In this document: positions 9,906 to 19,483 of the stretch, in pieces
Position numbering within the stretch: position 1 is the first letter of the stretch
Layout: every line of letters starts with the position of its first letter
NCBI RefSeq assembly: GCF_018882445.1
Contig: NZ_JACVOM010000006.1
Coordinates: forward strand, 147,747-211,746
Direction of reading: 5' to 3'
Length of the DNA: 64,000 bases
Source: Polynucleobacter sp. 15G-AUS-farblos
Lineage (GTDB): Bacteria > Pseudomonadota > Gammaproteobacteria > Burkholderiales > Burkholderiaceae
Notes under the pieces: model-generated
What the model was told of the DNA's origin: nothing
Database searches by the model: none
Seen by the model: the letters and a program-made list of their open reading frames with translations, nothing else
Made by a program: the position numbers and the translations under genes

Positions 9906-11783
9906 TTGAACAGCAATATGTTTCAAAAAATCGGTGTTTGGCTCATTGTGGGCTTGGTGCTTTTTACTGTTTTTAAACAGTTCGATAAGCCCAAGGACCA
10001 AAATCAAGTCACGTATTCCCAATTCATGGATGATGCCAAAGCTGGCAAGGTAAAGCGCGTCGATGTACAGGGACGCACATTGCAAGTAACTCCAGCTGAT
10101 GGCAATAAATATTCCATCATTTCTCCGGGCGATATCTGGATGGTGGGTGATCTGATGAAATACGGTGTTCAGGTTACTGGTAAAGCAGATGATGAACCCA
10201 ATATGTTGGTATCTGCTTTGTACTATCTCGGACCTACTTTGCTCATCATTGGTTTCTGGTTTTTCATGATGCGTCAAATGCAAGGCGGCGGTAAAGGCGG
10301 TGCATTTTCTTTTGGAAAATCCAAAGCACGCTTGATTGATGAAAATAGCAATACAGTAACTTTTGCTGATGTCGCTGGTTGCGATGAAGCCAAAGAAGAA
10401 GTATCTGAGCTAGTCGATTTTTTAAAGGATCCACAAAAATTTCAGAAGCTGGGTGGACGTATTCCACATGGTGTATTGCTGGTCGGCCCTCCTGGAACCG
10501 GTAAAACCCTTTTGGCTAGAGCCATTGCGGGCGAAGCAAAAGTACCTTTCTTTTCAATCTCAGGTTCTGATTTCGTTGAGATGTTTGTTGGTGTGGGTGC
10601 TTCACGCGTTCGCGATATGTTTGAAACAGCTAAGAAAAATTCTCCTTGCATCATTTTTATTGATGAGATTGATGCGGTAGGTCGCCACCGTGGCGCAGGT
10701 ATGGGCGGCGGTAATGATGAACGCGAGCAAACATTGAACCAAATGTTGGTTGAGATGGATGGTTTTGAAAGCAATAGCGGTGTGATTGTTGTTGCTGCTA
10801 CCAATCGCTCAGATGTTTTAGATAAAGCCTTGCTCAGACCGGGTCGTTTTGATAGACAAGTCCATGTTGGCTTGCCTGATATTCGTGGTCGCGAGCAGAT
10901 TTTGCAAGTTCACATGCGCAAGGTTCCAATTGATCCAGACGTAAACCCTGCCGTATTGGCGCGTGGTACCCCTGGATTTTCTGGTGCAGATTTAGCCAAC
11001 CTCGTAAATGAGGCCGCTCTCTTTGCTGCCCGACGTAGTAAGCGTTCCGTTGATATGAGGGATTTTGAAGACGCTAAGGACAAGATTTATATGGGCCCTG
11101 AGCGTAAGTCGGCTGTGATGCGTGAAGAAGAGCGTCGTAATACTGCTTATCACGAGTCAGGACATGCGGTTGTAGCCAAGGTTCTTCCTAAGGCAGATCC
11201 TGTCCATAAAGTGACGATCATGCCACGCGGTATGGCATTAGGTGTTACTTGGCAGCTTCCTGAGTTTGATCGGGTCAATTTATATAAAGATCGTATGTTG
11301 GAAGAGCTGGCTATTTTGTTTGGCGGCCGCGCTGCAGAGGAAGTGTTTTTGCATTCTATGAGTACCGGTGCTTCGAATGACTTTGAGCGCGCTACTAAAA
11401 TGGCGCGCGATATGGTGACTCGTTATGGAATGAGTGATAGCTTGGGTACCATGGTTTATGTTGATACAGAATCAGAGAGTATTTTTGGTCGTACTAACTC
11501 CAAAACTGTTTCTGAATTGACTCAACAAAAAGTGGATGCTGAAATTCGGACATTGATTGATAGTCAATATGCATTAGCAAGATCCATTCTGGAACAAAAC
11601 CGGGATAAAGTTGAGGCAATGGTTGCTGCCTTGCTTGAATGGGAGACCATTGACGCAGAGCAGATTAATGACATTATGGAAGGGCGCCCACCGCGTGCTC
11701 CTTTGCCACCTCCTGCAACCCAGTTTGGTAACTCAGCTGGCACACCAGGGCCGGCTGCCGGTAATGCACCTGCTACTGCCTAA
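9906..11783 (+). CDS. ftsH: ATP-dependent zinc metalloprotease FtsH
   Basis: FtsH is the membrane-anchored hexameric AAA+ protease that degrades unstable membrane and regulatory proteins. Two transmembrane segments (about residues 7-24 and 106-122) bracket a periplasmic domain. Walker A GPPGTGKT is at 194-201, Walker [10 protein letters not shown] near 248-256, the second region of homology near 298-316, and the zinc site HESGH at 416-420. A Pro/Ala-rich tail ends the 625 residues. The start is TTG at 9906 with AAAAGGA six bases upstream; it gives MNSNMF, matching the MNNNMF beginning known from relatives, while the ATG at 9918 is less likely. Confidence 0.95.
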   Translation: MNSNMFQKIGVWLIVGLVLFTVFKQFDKPKDQNQVTYSQFMDDAKAGKVKRVDVQGRTLQVTPADGNKYSIISPGDIWMVGDLMKYGVQVTGKADDEPNMLVSALYYLGPTLLIIGFWFFMMRQMQGGGKGGAFSFGKSKARLIDENSNTVTFADVAGCDEAKEEVSELVDFLKDPQKFQKLGGRIPHGVLLVGPPGTGKTLLARAIAGEAKVPFFSISGSDFVEMFVGVGASRVRDMFETAKKNSPCIIFIDEIDAVGRHRGAGMGGGNDEREQTLNQMLVEMDGFESNSGVIVVAATNRSDVLDKALLRPGRFDRQVHVGLPDIRGREQILQVHMRKVPIDPDVNPAVLARGTPGFSGADLANLVNEAALFAARRSKRSVDMRDFEDAKDKIYMGPERKSAVMREEERRNTAYHESGHAVVAKVLPKADPVHKVTIMPRGMALGVTWQLPEFDRVNLYKDRMLEELAILFGGRAAEEVFLHSMSTGASNDFERATKMARDMVTRYGMSDSLGTMVYVDTESESIFGRTNSKTVSELTQQKVDAEIRTLIDSQYALARSILEQNRDKVEAMVAALLEWETIDAEQINDIMEGRPPRAPLPPPATQFGNSAGTPGPAAGNAPATA

Positions 11784-11802
11784 TAGCTAAGCATTTAGAT
11801 TC

Positions 11803-12660
11803 ATGCTCAAGTTAGATTTGCCCGCAACATGGCGTTGCGGGCATTTTCTTTTTGACTTTAGTAAACGCAAGAGACCTCTTGTCATGGGCATATTGAATGC
11901 CACCCCTGATTCATTTTCTGACGGTGGAAAATACAGAACTGCCAGTGATGCTATCGCCCAGGCAGATCTCATGATTGCAAGCGGCGTTGATCTGATTGAT
12001 ATTGGCGGTGAGTCTACGAGGCCTGGTGCAGAACCGGTGTCACTTCAAGAGGAGCTAGATCGGGTTTTACCTGTGATTGAATCTCTAAAGAATTGTGGTG
12101 TGCCATTATCAATCGATACCTATAAAGCTGAAACGATGCGTCAAGCATTGCATGCAGGTGTTAATTGTGTAAACGATATTTGGGCGCTTCGACAAGAAGG
12201 GGCTCTAGACGCAGTTCTAGAAAGTTCAAATTGCGGCCTGGTACTAATGCATATGCAGCGCGATCCGCAAACAATGCAATTTGATCCTGAATATATTGAC
12301 GTCATTTCTGAGGTAACTCAGTTTTTAAATGAACGTGCTGCTTTGTTGGTAAAAAGTGGCATTCATCAAGATCGCATTGCAATTGATCCCGGCTTTGGTT
12401 TTGGTAAAAGCCTGGAGCACAATATTAAGATGTTGGCTCATTTTCAGAGTTTTGCCTCTACTGGATTTCCGGTTTTGGCTGGCATATCTAGAAAATCCAT
12501 GCTGGGGAAAATCACTGGCAAAGATACCAATGATCGGGTGGCATCGAGCATAGCGGCGGCAATTATGGCTGCAGACAGAGGTGCTCAAATTATTCGAGTT
12601 CATGATGTGCCCGAGACAGTTGACGCCTTAAAGCTTTGGGATGCACTACAAGATGCATAA
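11803..12660 (+). CDS. folP: Dihydropteroate synthase
   Basis: FolP condenses para-aminobenzoate with dihydropterin pyrophosphate in folate synthesis. The 285-residue protein has both signatures: MGILNATPDSFSDGG (about residues 28-42) and DLIDIGGESTRPGA. The C-terminal IIRVHDVPETVDALKLWDAL helix is also typical. It lies 20 bases after ftsH and four bases before an extended glmM frame, the conserved ftsH-folP-glmM order of proteobacteria. No sign of the substitutions expected in a pseudogene. Confidence 0.95.
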   Translation: MLKLDLPATWRCGHFLFDFSKRKRPLVMGILNATPDSFSDGGKYRTASDAIAQADLMIASGVDLIDIGGESTRPGAEPVSLQEELDRVLPVIESLKNCGVPLSIDTYKAETMRQALHAGVNCVNDIWALRQEGALDAVLESSNCGLVLMHMQRDPQTMQFDPEYIDVISEVTQFLNERAALLVKSGIHQDRIAIDPGFGFGKSLEHNIKMLAHFQSFASTGFPVLAGISRKSMLGKITGKDTNDRVASSIAAAIMAADRGAQIIRVHDVPETVDALKLWDALQDA

Positions 12661-12714
12661 AACTTGATTTTTTTTAAATATCAGGATGAACGTCTCGGTT
12701 TTATAATCAAACCC

Positions 12715-14058
12715 ATGAAAAAACAATACTTTGGTACTGATGGCATTCGCGGTGAAGTAGGGCAATTTCCTATTGTTCCTGAGTTTATGACTCGCTTAGG
12801 CTATGCCGCAGGTAAGGTCTTAACTAAAGATGCAAAACCGGGTGAGCGCAGCAAGGTGTTGATTGGTAAAGACACCAGAATCTCTGGCTATTTATTGGAA
12901 GCTGCCCTAGAAGCAGGATTTGCAGCAGCAGGCGTTGACGTCATGCTATGTGGGCCTATGCCAACCCCTGCGGTTGCCTACCTTACAAAAGCACTTCGCT
13001 TATCAGCTGGTGTAGTGATCTCGGCATCACACAACCCATACCAAGATAACGGTATTAAATTTTTCTCAGCCCAAGGTGATAAGTTATCTGACGATTTTGA
13101 ATTTGCGATTGAAGCAGAATTAGAAAAGCCCATGGGATGTGTGAACTCTCAAAATCTAGGTAAGGTATTTCGCTTAGATGATGCAGCTGGGCGCTATATT
13201 GAATTTTGTAAATCGACATTCCCAGGAGATCTGAACTTAAAAGGAATGAAGTTGGTTGTCGATTGTGCCAATGGAGCCGCATACCATATTGCTCCGTATG
13301 TATTTCATGAGCTGGGTGCAGAAGTGATTTCAATTGGCGTTAATCCAGATGGACGCAACATCAATGATGGGTGCGGTGCAACTGCGCCAGCCGCATTGAT
13401 TGCAAAAGTAAAGGAAGTTCAGGCTGACCTTGGGATTGCTTTAGATGGCGATGCAGATCGTTTGCAAATGGTTGATGAAACGGGTCGTTTATTTAACGGC
13501 GATGAGTTGCTCTATGTTTTAGCAAAAGACCGAATCGATCATGGGCAGAAATTAGGTGGTGTCGTTGGAACCCTAATGACTAATCTGGCTATTGAAAATG
13601 CAATTAAGGATCTTGGCATTGAGTTTGAGAGAGCCAATGTCGGTGATCGTTATGTACTGGAGATGTTGAAGCAGAAGGAATGGCTAATTGGCGGCGAGGG
13701 CTCTGGCCACCTTTTATGTTTAGACCATCACTCTACAGGCGACGGTACGATCGCGGCTTTACAAGTTCTGGCAGCAATGAGTCAGAATAAGAAGAGCCTT
13801 GCTCAGTTATTAGATGGGGTAAGCATCTTTCCTCAGGTGCTTTTGAATATTCGCTACAAGGTAGGCTATGACTGGAGGACTGACCAAAGTCTTGCCAAGC
13901 AAATTGCGAAAGTGGAGCAGGAATTAAAAGGTATTGGTAGGGTACTAATCCGCGCCTCAGGCACTGAGCCCTTAGTCAGGGTGATGGTTGAAACGCAAGA
14001 TGCTGAGCTGGCCATGAGCGCAGCCAAGAGTATTGCGAATCTAATTCCCTCGGACTAA
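12715..14058 (+). CDS. glmM: Phosphoglucosamine mutase
   Basis: GlmM interconverts glucosamine-6-phosphate and glucosamine-1-phosphate on the way to UDP-GlcNAc. With the ATG at 12715 the protein is 447 residues and begins [13 protein letters not shown], the family start; a longer in-frame TTG extension adds 17 residues unlike relatives. The catalytic phosphoserine loop is [11 protein letters not shown] (Ser105), the metal site is LDGDADRL near residue 245, the sugar loop is GGEGSGH, and the phosphate loop near the C-terminus is [13 protein letters not shown]. Length is normal (E. coli 445). Confidence 0.95.
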   Translation: MKKQYFGTDGIRGEVGQFPIVPEFMTRLGYAAGKVLTKDAKPGERSKVLIGKDTRISGYLLEAALEAGFAAAGVDVMLCGPMPTPAVAYLTKALRLSAGVVISASHNPYQDNGIKFFSAQGDKLSDDFEFAIEAELEKPMGCVNSQNLGKVFRLDDAAGRYIEFCKSTFPGDLNLKGMKLVVDCANGAAYHIAPYVFHELGAEVISIGVNPDGRNINDGCGATAPAALIAKVKEVQADLGIALDGDADRLQMVDETGRLFNGDELLYVLAKDRIDHGQKLGGVVGTLMTNLAIENAIKDLGIEFERANVGDRYVLEMLKQKEWLIGGEGSGHLLCLDHHSTGDGTIAALQVLAAMSQNKKSLAQLLDGVSIFPQVLLNIRYKVGYDWRTDQSLAKQIAKVEQELKGIGRVLIRASGTEPLVRVMVETQDAELAMSAAKSIANLIPSD

Positions 14059-14170
14059 GATTACTTAATTCCTGCATGCATAAGTTTGTGGTTTTGAGTT
14101 ACCTACGGGCTCCTAGGAAAGACTGTTGCATTAATTTACTTAAGAATGATCCCTCGCATCCAATAAGTAG

Positions 14171-14197
14171 AATTATTAATAAGTACGATTAATAATT
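14171..14197. repeat. AT-only inverted repeat downstream of glmM
   Basis: AATTATTAAT and ATTAATAATT are a perfect 10-bp inverted repeat around a seven-base loop. It lies in the 235-base spacer between the convergent glmM and metallophosphoesterase genes. It has no GC base pairs, so it is unlikely to be a strong terminator. Nothing else recognisable was seen in this spacer. Confidence 0.35.
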
Positions 14198-14293
14198 TAG
14201 ATCAAGTATTCCACAAAGTCGACAAAGAAGCACACTAACTCCGGTGAATAATAATTTGTATCCGAATATAGCGTCAATCTAAAGAGAATATTC

Positions 14294-15268
14294 TTATTTA
14301 AAGCTTGGTGCCAGCATATTCTGTCTAATCATAAGTGGAGTAAAACTAAAGGGTTGCTCCAAGCCGGGAAATACTTGCACCTCAACGGCTTGTACTTCAT
14401 TTGCCCCCATCACCTCTAGTCTCATGACATTTTCGAGGGTATTTTTCTGGTCAGGCGTCTTCAAGGGCTGGTCGATGATGAGGCGATGGCTATCTCCATG
14501 AATTAACAGAACTGGTTTCTTGAATGACTCAGCCTTCAAGCTCAATAGCTTCAGGGTATCGCTATACCCACTTTCGGGATCTACTCCTTGGTTCTTTGAG
14601 TAAAACATATCAGCTTGGTATGAAAAAATAATAGCCTCATAATTCTTGGCCGTTGCTAGCCAAAATGCATAGTTAATCCAACTTAATGTAGCCTCATTTC
14701 TCTCTCTGTATTCTTGTCTAGAGCGATCATCTCGCTCATTATTATTGTTTGATCCCGTAATATGTAAATTTACAAATAGAAAGCCATTCTTCATCCATAG
14801 AGAGTTTTCAACAAACTTACTAAACTCTGAATCTACATCGGCTTGCCTTACTATTGCTGCGGGATTTTTTCCTAAACTAAATTCAGTTTTGAAAAAAGTT
14901 TTTCTTAGGGCTTGTAATCTCTCGATTGGATCATATGAACCGGCTGATATTCTGTGGCAATCAGTCCATTCGTTATCACCAGGTGTGTACATTAAGGGAC
15001 CATTGAACTTATTAAAATAGTCTTGAACGATCAAGTTGTAATCATCAGAGCATGGTGTCGATCCTGATTTTGTATCGCCTACAAAAACCGTGAATGCTGG
15101 GTTTAGGCTGTTGATATATTGGATTAATCTTTCGTAGCGAGGATAGTCATTTGGGATGTTGTATGGCATGTCTCCTAGTGCAACAAACTTAAATGTTTGT
15201 GCATTCGCTATGCATGAGGCTATTGAGAATATTGCAATACAGATATTCTTGATTATGAATTTTGTCAT
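14294..15268 (-). CDS. Exported calcineurin-like metallophosphoesterase
   Basis: A 324-residue protein with a signal peptide (hydrophobic residues 7-22, likely cleavage after IANA). Metallophosphoesterase-type metal-ligand motifs are visible: ALGDMPYN, VFVGDTKSG, TPGDNEWTDC and, near the C-terminus, LIHGDSHR. It should therefore hydrolyse a phosphate ester outside the cytoplasm; the substrate is unknown. The start overlaps the stop of the upstream unknown gene by ATGA, so the two form a unit. The pair lies in an AT-rich stretch next to the pst-pho operon, which suggests, but does not prove, a role in phosphate scavenging. A perfect Pho half-site lies upstream of the pair. Confidence 0.7.
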   Translation of the reverse strand: MTKFIIKNICIAIFSIASCIANAQTFKFVALGDMPYNIPNDYPRYERLIQYINSLNPAFTVFVGDTKSGSTPCSDDYNLIVQDYFNKFNGPLMYTPGDNEWTDCHRISAGSYDPIERLQALRKTFFKTEFSLGKNPAAIVRQADVDSEFSKFVENSLWMKNGFLFVNLHITGSNNNNERDDRSRQEYRERNEATLSWINYAFWLATAKNYEAIIFSYQADMFYSKNQGVDPESGYSDTLKLLSLKAESFKKPVLLIHGDSHRLIIDQPLKTPDQKNTLENVMRLEVMGANEVQAVEVQVFPGLEQPFSFTPLMIRQNMLAPSFK

Positions 15269-15684
15269 TTGTATAAAGGTAGACTGCTTGTGATTTCTTT
15301 AATTTCAATTTCACCAAATATATAAGATTCAGAGCTGATTTCAATCCAGCCTAAATCTAAAAAAACATTTTTATATTCCTTAGAATATTTTTTAGATATT
15401 CCATAAAAGATATCGATTAATTCTGCTTGCTCTTCCTCGCTCACAGTCTCTGAAAAGTAGATGACTTTTTCACCAGAATAAGTTTCACCGATTTCACCAC
15501 CTGGAATATCTTGTATACAAATGCCAAGATCCGGATCATAGCTTGCCTCAAAGGATGGCTTAATTTTGGTCAAAACTGATCCGAGCTTCCATACCATTCC
15601 GCATTTTATTTCTTGATTATTTCGCTGGAATACGTTCCGCTCAACTATAGAGCCCATTTCTAGAGGAATAATTTGATAGTACAT
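15265..15684 (-). CDS. Hypothetical protein in a two-gene unit with a metallophosphoesterase
   Basis: A 139-residue, acidic, probably cytoplasmic protein that I do not recognise. It has no signal peptide or membrane segment; it contains a Glu-rich stretch (SETVSEEEQAELIDIF) and several aromatic residues. The ATG at 15684 is preferred because GGAG lies six bases upstream; the ATG four codons earlier would place that GGAG inside the gene. Its stop overlaps the start of the downstream metallophosphoesterase gene (ATGA), which argues for linked function. Codon use is AT-rich, as in its partner, so the pair may have been acquired together. Confidence 0.55.
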   Translation of the reverse strand: MYYQIIPLEMGSIVERNVFQRNNQEIKCGMVWKLGSVLTKIKPSFEASYDPDLGICIQDIPGGEIGETYSGEKVIYFSETVSEEEQAELIDIFYGISKKYSKEYKNVFLDLGWIEISSESYIFGEIEIKEITSSLPLYK

Positions 15685-15738
15685 AGGTGACTCCATTCAA
15701 TATCAAATAAATAAAGGTAGTTATGATTGTGATCTTCA

Positions 15739-15749
15739 TTTATGACAGA
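15739..15749 (-). promoter_or_regulatory. Perfect Pho half-site upstream of the metallophosphoesterase pair
   Basis: On the minus strand the 11-mer CTGTCATAAAT lies about 55 bases upstream of the unknown gene's start and matches one full unit of the PhoB-box consensus. The unit 11 bases away does not match, so this is only a half-site. Confidence 0.3.
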
Positions 15750-15921
15750 AGATCTGATTAAATTCTTATCTTTGGTGATAAAAAGTGCCACGTTAATCCT
15801 ACTTCAGATCGAGTTAAGTAGAAATCTTGCATTGATAACAAGCTACCTAAAAACACCGTTGTTCTCATGCATGAAATATCTAGATCAAATCATCCCCCAA
15901 GGAAATGATCACGGCAATTAA
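15742..15921 (+). CDS. Possible small protein of 59 residues in an AT-rich spacer
   Basis: An ATG at 15742 opens a 59-codon frame (MTEDLIKFLSLVIKS at the start, IPQGNDHGN at the end). The first half is hydrophobic or amphipathic. No ribosome binding site is visible, and AT-rich spacers give such frames by chance at low percent frequency. No family is recognised. Listed because the roughly 480-base spacer from 15685 to 16172 otherwise holds only a relic and regulatory sequence. Confidence 0.25.
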   Translation: MTEDLIKFLSLVIKSATLILLQIELSRNLALITSYLKTPLFSCMKYLDQIIPQGNDHGN

Positions 15922-15939
15922 TGCATATTGGTTTAAATA

Positions 15940-16079
15940 TTACTCTGTTACAGGGAGATTTGGAGTTGCGTTCCAATGATTATCACCAGCCTTAACTATT
16001 CCAGGATCATTGGCATTAAAGGCTCAAATGCAAGAGCCAGAGCAGGCAGTAGCAATAAGCCCAGCAGAAATGATTTCAT
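15940..16079 (-). pseudogene. Remnant of a small secreted-protein gene (frameshifted)
   Basis: On the minus strand an ATG at 16079 starts a textbook signal peptide (MKSFLLGLLLLPALALAFEP) that ends at a TAG soon after. Shifting the frame by one missing base near 16021 gives a continuing peptide (NANDPGIVKAGDNHWNATPN ending in LPVTE and TAA at 15940-15942). Together they would make an exported protein of about 45 residues. A Pho-box-like repeat lies about 50 bases upstream. It may be a decayed gene; alternatively a real very short gene or a chance pair of frames. Confidence 0.35.
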
Positions 16080-16130
16080 CCAATAGGACATCTAGCTAAT
16101 TCTGTGATTTATTATGCTTAGCGAATTCAT

Positions 16131-16148
16131 ATGACAATTTGATGTCAC
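16131..16148 (-). promoter_or_regulatory. Pho-box-like sequence facing the small secreted-protein relic
   Basis: Read on the minus strand, GTGACATCAAATTGTCAT matches CTGTCAT-N4-CTGTCAT at 14 of 18 positions by my count, with the two half-sites exactly 11 bases apart. It points toward the relic at 15940-16079. It also lies just upstream of the CorA-type gene, on the opposite strand orientation. Confidence 0.4.
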
Positions 16149-16172
16149 ACCCTAAGTAGTATTTGAGTGCAT

Positions 16173-17204
16173 ATGTCATACAATTTGTCCATGCAAGCTG
16201 ATAGAACTCCTAATCTCTTTCCAATTGCAGGCGTGGTGTTTGCATGGGCTATGCCAAAAACAGGGAAGGGCTATGAGATTCCTTTGTTTGAGATTGCACA
16301 ATCGATTGAAGACCCCGACTTATCTATCTGGCTTCATTTAAATCTCTCGAACACCCAAGTGCAGCGTTGGCTTGAAAAAACTAGCCTCGTACCAGAGCGT
16401 GTTGTAGAGATGATTGAAGAAGGCGTTAATTTGAGCCGTATGGAGCGCATTGAAAAGCTCAATGACTGCTTAGTGATGGTAATGAACGATTTTCATCAAG
16501 AGTTTGGGGAGGATCAAGTTGATGGGAGTTTGGGTACTCTTTGGGCCATTGTTACCCCTAAGTTAATGGTTTCATTAAGAAATAACCCCCTCAAAACTAC
16601 TGATAAATTGCGTTATGACTTAAGAAGCGGTGAGATTAATCCATCGTCAGCAATTGAGCTCTTTCATGAGCTACTAGATCTAAGAGCTGAACAGCTCAGA
16701 ACACTTTTGGTGCATTTATCTCAAGATATGGACGTTCTTGAGGAAAACCTACTCAAAGGTAAAGATTTTCCAGAGCATGAAAGTCTAGGCAGAATTCGGA
16801 TCCAGTGTAGCCGTCTACGCAGGCAATTTTCGCCCGAGCTAATTGCTTTGCATCGACTTTTAAAACGGCTTCCATATTGGTTTTCTGATGAAAATAAAAA
16901 TCGACTCACAGATGATGTAGATTTGCTTTCCTACCTTGTGCAAGACATCTCGAGTCTTTATGACAGAGCAAAGGTCCTGCAGGATGAGCAAGCTGCACAT
17001 GTTGCTGAATTTAATGCCAAAAATTTGCAGGTCTTGTCTGTGATGACGGTAATTTTCTTGCCGATGACTTTGATATCTGGAATTATGGGCATGAATATGG
17101 AAGATCTTCCTGGTCTGAAGGGGTCTTTCTTTGAAGTTATGGTTGTCATGTCCATTGCTGGAGGGGCAGTCTATGGAGCACTCAAGCTAAAACGCATTAT
17201 TTAA
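16173..17204 (+). CDS. CorA-family divalent metal transporter (ZntB-like)
   Basis: A 343-residue CorA-superfamily protein: a long N-terminal cytoplasmic domain with extended helices (LHLNLSNTQVQRWLEKTS, then the stalk around residues 210-280) and two C-terminal transmembrane segments. The pore signature GMN occurs in SGIMGMNMEDLPG between them. Such proteins form pentameric Mg2+ or Zn2+ channels or transporters. The start is uncertain: ATGs at 16173 and 16191 and a GTG at 16167 are possible, none with a clear ribosome binding site. It precedes the pst operon but is separated from it by a 184-base promoter region. Confidence 0.8.
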   Translation: MSYNLSMQADRTPNLFPIAGVVFAWAMPKTGKGYEIPLFEIAQSIEDPDLSIWLHLNLSNTQVQRWLEKTSLVPERVVEMIEEGVNLSRMERIEKLNDCLVMVMNDFHQEFGEDQVDGSLGTLWAIVTPKLMVSLRNNPLKTTDKLRYDLRSGEINPSSAIELFHELLDLRAEQLRTLLVHLSQDMDVLEENLLKGKDFPEHESLGRIRIQCSRLRRQFSPELIALHRLLKRLPYWFSDENKNRLTDDVDLLSYLVQDISSLYDRAKVLQDEQAAHVAEFNAKNLQVLSVMTVIFLPMTLISGIMGMNMEDLPGLKGSFFEVMVVMSIAGGAVYGALKLKRII

Positions 17205-17308
17205 GGTGTTTAGTTCATTAGATAACCCGCGCTAAGTTAGGTGTTTTTAAAAACTATTTATATTCATAAGTTGTTGATTTTATTAAATTTATTGATGTTT
17301 AAGTTGCA

Positions 17309-17342
17309 ATGTCATTAAAGCGTCATACATAGTCCGTATCTT
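17309..17342 (+). promoter_or_regulatory. Pho box and -10 of the pst operon
   Basis: ATGTCATTAAAGCGTCAT at 17309-17326 carries two half-sites (TGTCAT at 17310 and CGTCAT at 17321) exactly 11 bases apart, as PhoB requires; I count 14 of 18 matches to CTGTCATAAAACTGTCAT. A -10-like TATCTT follows at 17337-17342, ten bases after the box, the spacing of PhoB-activated promoters that lack a -35 element. It lies 47 bases before the pstS start. Confidence 0.75.
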
Positions 17343-17388
17343 GCATTGATTGCATTCTTTTGTAATCCCCTCAATAAGGACTAATTCA

Positions 17389-18411
17389 ATGAAATCTTTC
17401 ATCAAAAAAGCACTGGTAATCAGCGCTATTTCTCTTGCTCCAAGTGCATTTGCTTTGGATATGACAGGTGCTGGTGCAACATTCCCATACCCAATTTACG
17501 CAAAGTGGGCAGAGGCTTTTAAAGCAAAGACTGGCTCTAACTTAAATTATCAATCTATCGGCTCTTCAGGCGGTATCAAGCAAATCAAAGCGAAGACTGT
17601 TGACTTCGGCGCTACGGATAATCCTGTCAAGTTTGATGATTTAGAAAAGGACGGCTTGGTTCAGTTCCCAGCAATTATTGGTGGTGTAGTGCCTGTTATT
17701 AACGTGGAAGGTGTAAAGCCTAATGAGCTTAAGTTGTCGCCGGATACTTTGTCTGATATTTTCCAGGGCACTATCTCCAACTGGAATGACAGACGTATTG
17801 TTTTGAATAACCCAGGAATGAAAATGCCTGACTTAGCGATTACTGTTGTACATCGTGCTGACGGATCAGGCACTACTGCAATCTTTACAAATTATTTGGC
17901 CAAGGTAAGTCAGAACTGGAAAGATGCTGTTGGCGAAGGTGCCTCAGTAAAATGGCCAGCTGCATCCTCAGTTGGTGGAAAAGGGAATGAAGGTGTTGCA
18001 GCTAACGTATCACGTGTTAAGGGTGCAATTGGTTATGTTGAATATGCATATGCCAAGAAAAATAAAATGACCAACGTTTCACTAATGAATAAAGACGGTC
18101 TCTTTGTTCAGCCTGATGACCTTACATTTGCAGCTGCTGCAGCTGGTACAGATTGGTCAAAAGTTCCAGGCATGGGCACATTCATTACTAACGCTCCTGG
18201 TGCCAAATCATGGCCAATTACTGGTGCATCATTCATCTTGCTATACAAGAATCCAGAAAACAAGGCTACTGCTGCTGAAGTAATTAAGTTTTTTGATTTT
18301 GCATTTAAAGATGGAAAGAAGATGGCAGAAGAGTTGGATTACGTTCCAATGCCTGATGTCACAACTGACTTTATTCGTAAAAACGTGTTTTCAAAAGTTG
18401 TTACTAAATAA
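17389..18411 (+). CDS. pstS: Periplasmic phosphate-binding protein PstS
   Basis: PstS captures inorganic phosphate in the periplasm for the PstCAB ABC transporter. With the ATG at 17389 (AAGGA eight bases upstream) the protein is 340 residues and begins with a signal peptide MKSFIKKALVISAISLAPSA cleaved near AFA-LDM. The mature N-terminus has the conserved phosphate-site stretch GAGATFPYPIYAKW, and further ligands lie in SIGSSGGIKQIKAKTVDFGA and HRADGSGTT. It is first in the pst-pho operon, preceded by a Pho box and followed by an internal hairpin that probably raises its expression above that of pstC. Confidence 0.95.
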   Translation: MKSFIKKALVISAISLAPSAFALDMTGAGATFPYPIYAKWAEAFKAKTGSNLNYQSIGSSGGIKQIKAKTVDFGATDNPVKFDDLEKDGLVQFPAIIGGVVPVINVEGVKPNELKLSPDTLSDIFQGTISNWNDRRIVLNNPGMKMPDLAITVVHRADGSGTTAIFTNYLAKVSQNWKDAVGEGASVKWPAASSVGGKGNEGVAANVSRVKGAIGYVEYAYAKKNKMTNVSLMNKDGLFVQPDDLTFAAAAAGTDWSKVPGMGTFITNAPGAKSWPITGASFILLYKNPENKATAAEVIKFFDFAFKDGKKMAEELDYVPMPDVTTDFIRKNVFSKVVTK

Positions 18412-18443
18412 AATTTGGAACTATCTCTCTTAGTTCCTCACAT

Positions 18444-18474
18444 AACAGCTCCACACAGAGTGGGGCTGTTTTTT
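18444..18474 (+). terminator. Intercistronic terminator between pstS and pstC
   Basis: AACAGCTCCAC and GTGGGGCTGTT form an 11-bp stem (one T-G pair) around the loop ACAGA, followed by a T run. Inside an operon this is best read as a partial terminator that gives high PstS and lower PstC levels. Confidence 0.85.
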
Positions 18475-18493
18475 AATTTAAATAAGCTTAATC

Positions 18494-19483
18494 ATGATTG
18501 AATTAACTCAGGCTCATTCAGCACCAACGCCTCAGGCTCTGCGGATTGCTAAGTTACAGCGTGTACAAGATTTTCTATTTCACGGGATAACACAATTCTT
18601 TGCATTAACTGTACTGATTGCTTTGGTGGGCATTATTATTTCGCTGGTAATTAATGCGTGGCCGGCACTCGATAAATTTGGAATTGGGTTCTTTTTCACC
18701 AAGGAATGGGATATTGTTAATGGTGAATTTGGTGGCTTAATTGCAATCTACGGGACCTTAGTCACCTCATTGATTGCCTTGTTAATTGCAGTACCTTTAA
18801 GTTTTGGTATTGCGGTATTTTTAACTGAGCTATGCCCTGGTCCACTCAAAAGACCATTAGGTACTGCAGTTGAGCTCCTTGCCGCTGTTCCATCGATTAT
18901 TTACGGTATGTTTGGACTCTTTATATTTGCACCGCTATTCGGTGAATATATTCAGCCAGCATTGGCTGCTACTTTGGGGCAGATTCCGGGTTTAGGAATC
19001 CTATTTTCTGGAGCATTTAACGGCATTGGCATTCTTTGTGCCGGTTTGATTCTCGCAATGATGATTTTGCCATTTATTGCATCTGTAATGCGCGATGTAT
19101 TTGAGATTGTTCCGCCAGTGCTGAAAGAGTCCGCTTATGGTATCGGCTGTACAACTTGGGAAGTAGTTAAGAACGTAGTGCTTCCCTATACCAAGGCTGG
19201 TGTTATTGGCGGCATCATGCTTGGATTGGGTAGGGCGCTTGGCGAAACTATGGCGGTTACTTTTGTTATTGGTAACGCTCATCGCCTTTCCCCATCCTTA
19301 TTCGCTCCTGGTAATTCAATTGCATCAACGCTAGCAAACGAGTTTGGTGAGGCTGAAATTGGGTTACATTATTCCTCCTTATTTGCGCTCGGTCTTGCGC
19401 TTTTCATTATTACATTCATCGTTTTAGCAATTGCCAAGTGGATGTTGATGAATATGGAGAAAAAGCAAGGAATTAAAACATGA
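18494..19483 (+). CDS. pstC: Phosphate ABC transporter permease PstC
   Basis: One of the two membrane subunits of the phosphate importer. The 329 residues contain six predicted membrane segments, the first near residues 35-60. The EAA-type loop that docks on the ATPase is visible in [21 protein letters not shown], followed by [20 protein letters not shown]. Its stop overlaps the pstA start by ATGA, so the permease subunits are translationally coupled. Confidence 0.95.
   Translation: MIELTQAHSAPTPQALRIAKLQRVQDFLFHGITQFFALTVLIALVGIIISLVINAWPALDKFGIGFFFTKEWDIVNGEFGGLIAIYGTLVTSLIALLIAVPLSFGIAVFLTELCPGPLKRPLGTAVELLAAVPSIIYGMFGLFIFAPLFGEYIQPALAATLGQIPGLGILFSGAFNGIGILCAGLILAMMILPFIASVMRDVFEIVPPVLKESAYGIGCTTWEVVKNVVLPYTKAGVIGGIMLGLGRALGETMAVTFVIGNAHRLSPSLFAPGNSIASTLANEFGEAEIGLHYSSLFALGLALFIITFIVLAIAKWMLMNMEKKQGIKT

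Noticed and set aside
10442..10804. Minus-strand open frame inside ftsH
   Set aside because: Antisense to the AAA core of ftsH; Ser/Pro-rich translation typical of shadow frames.
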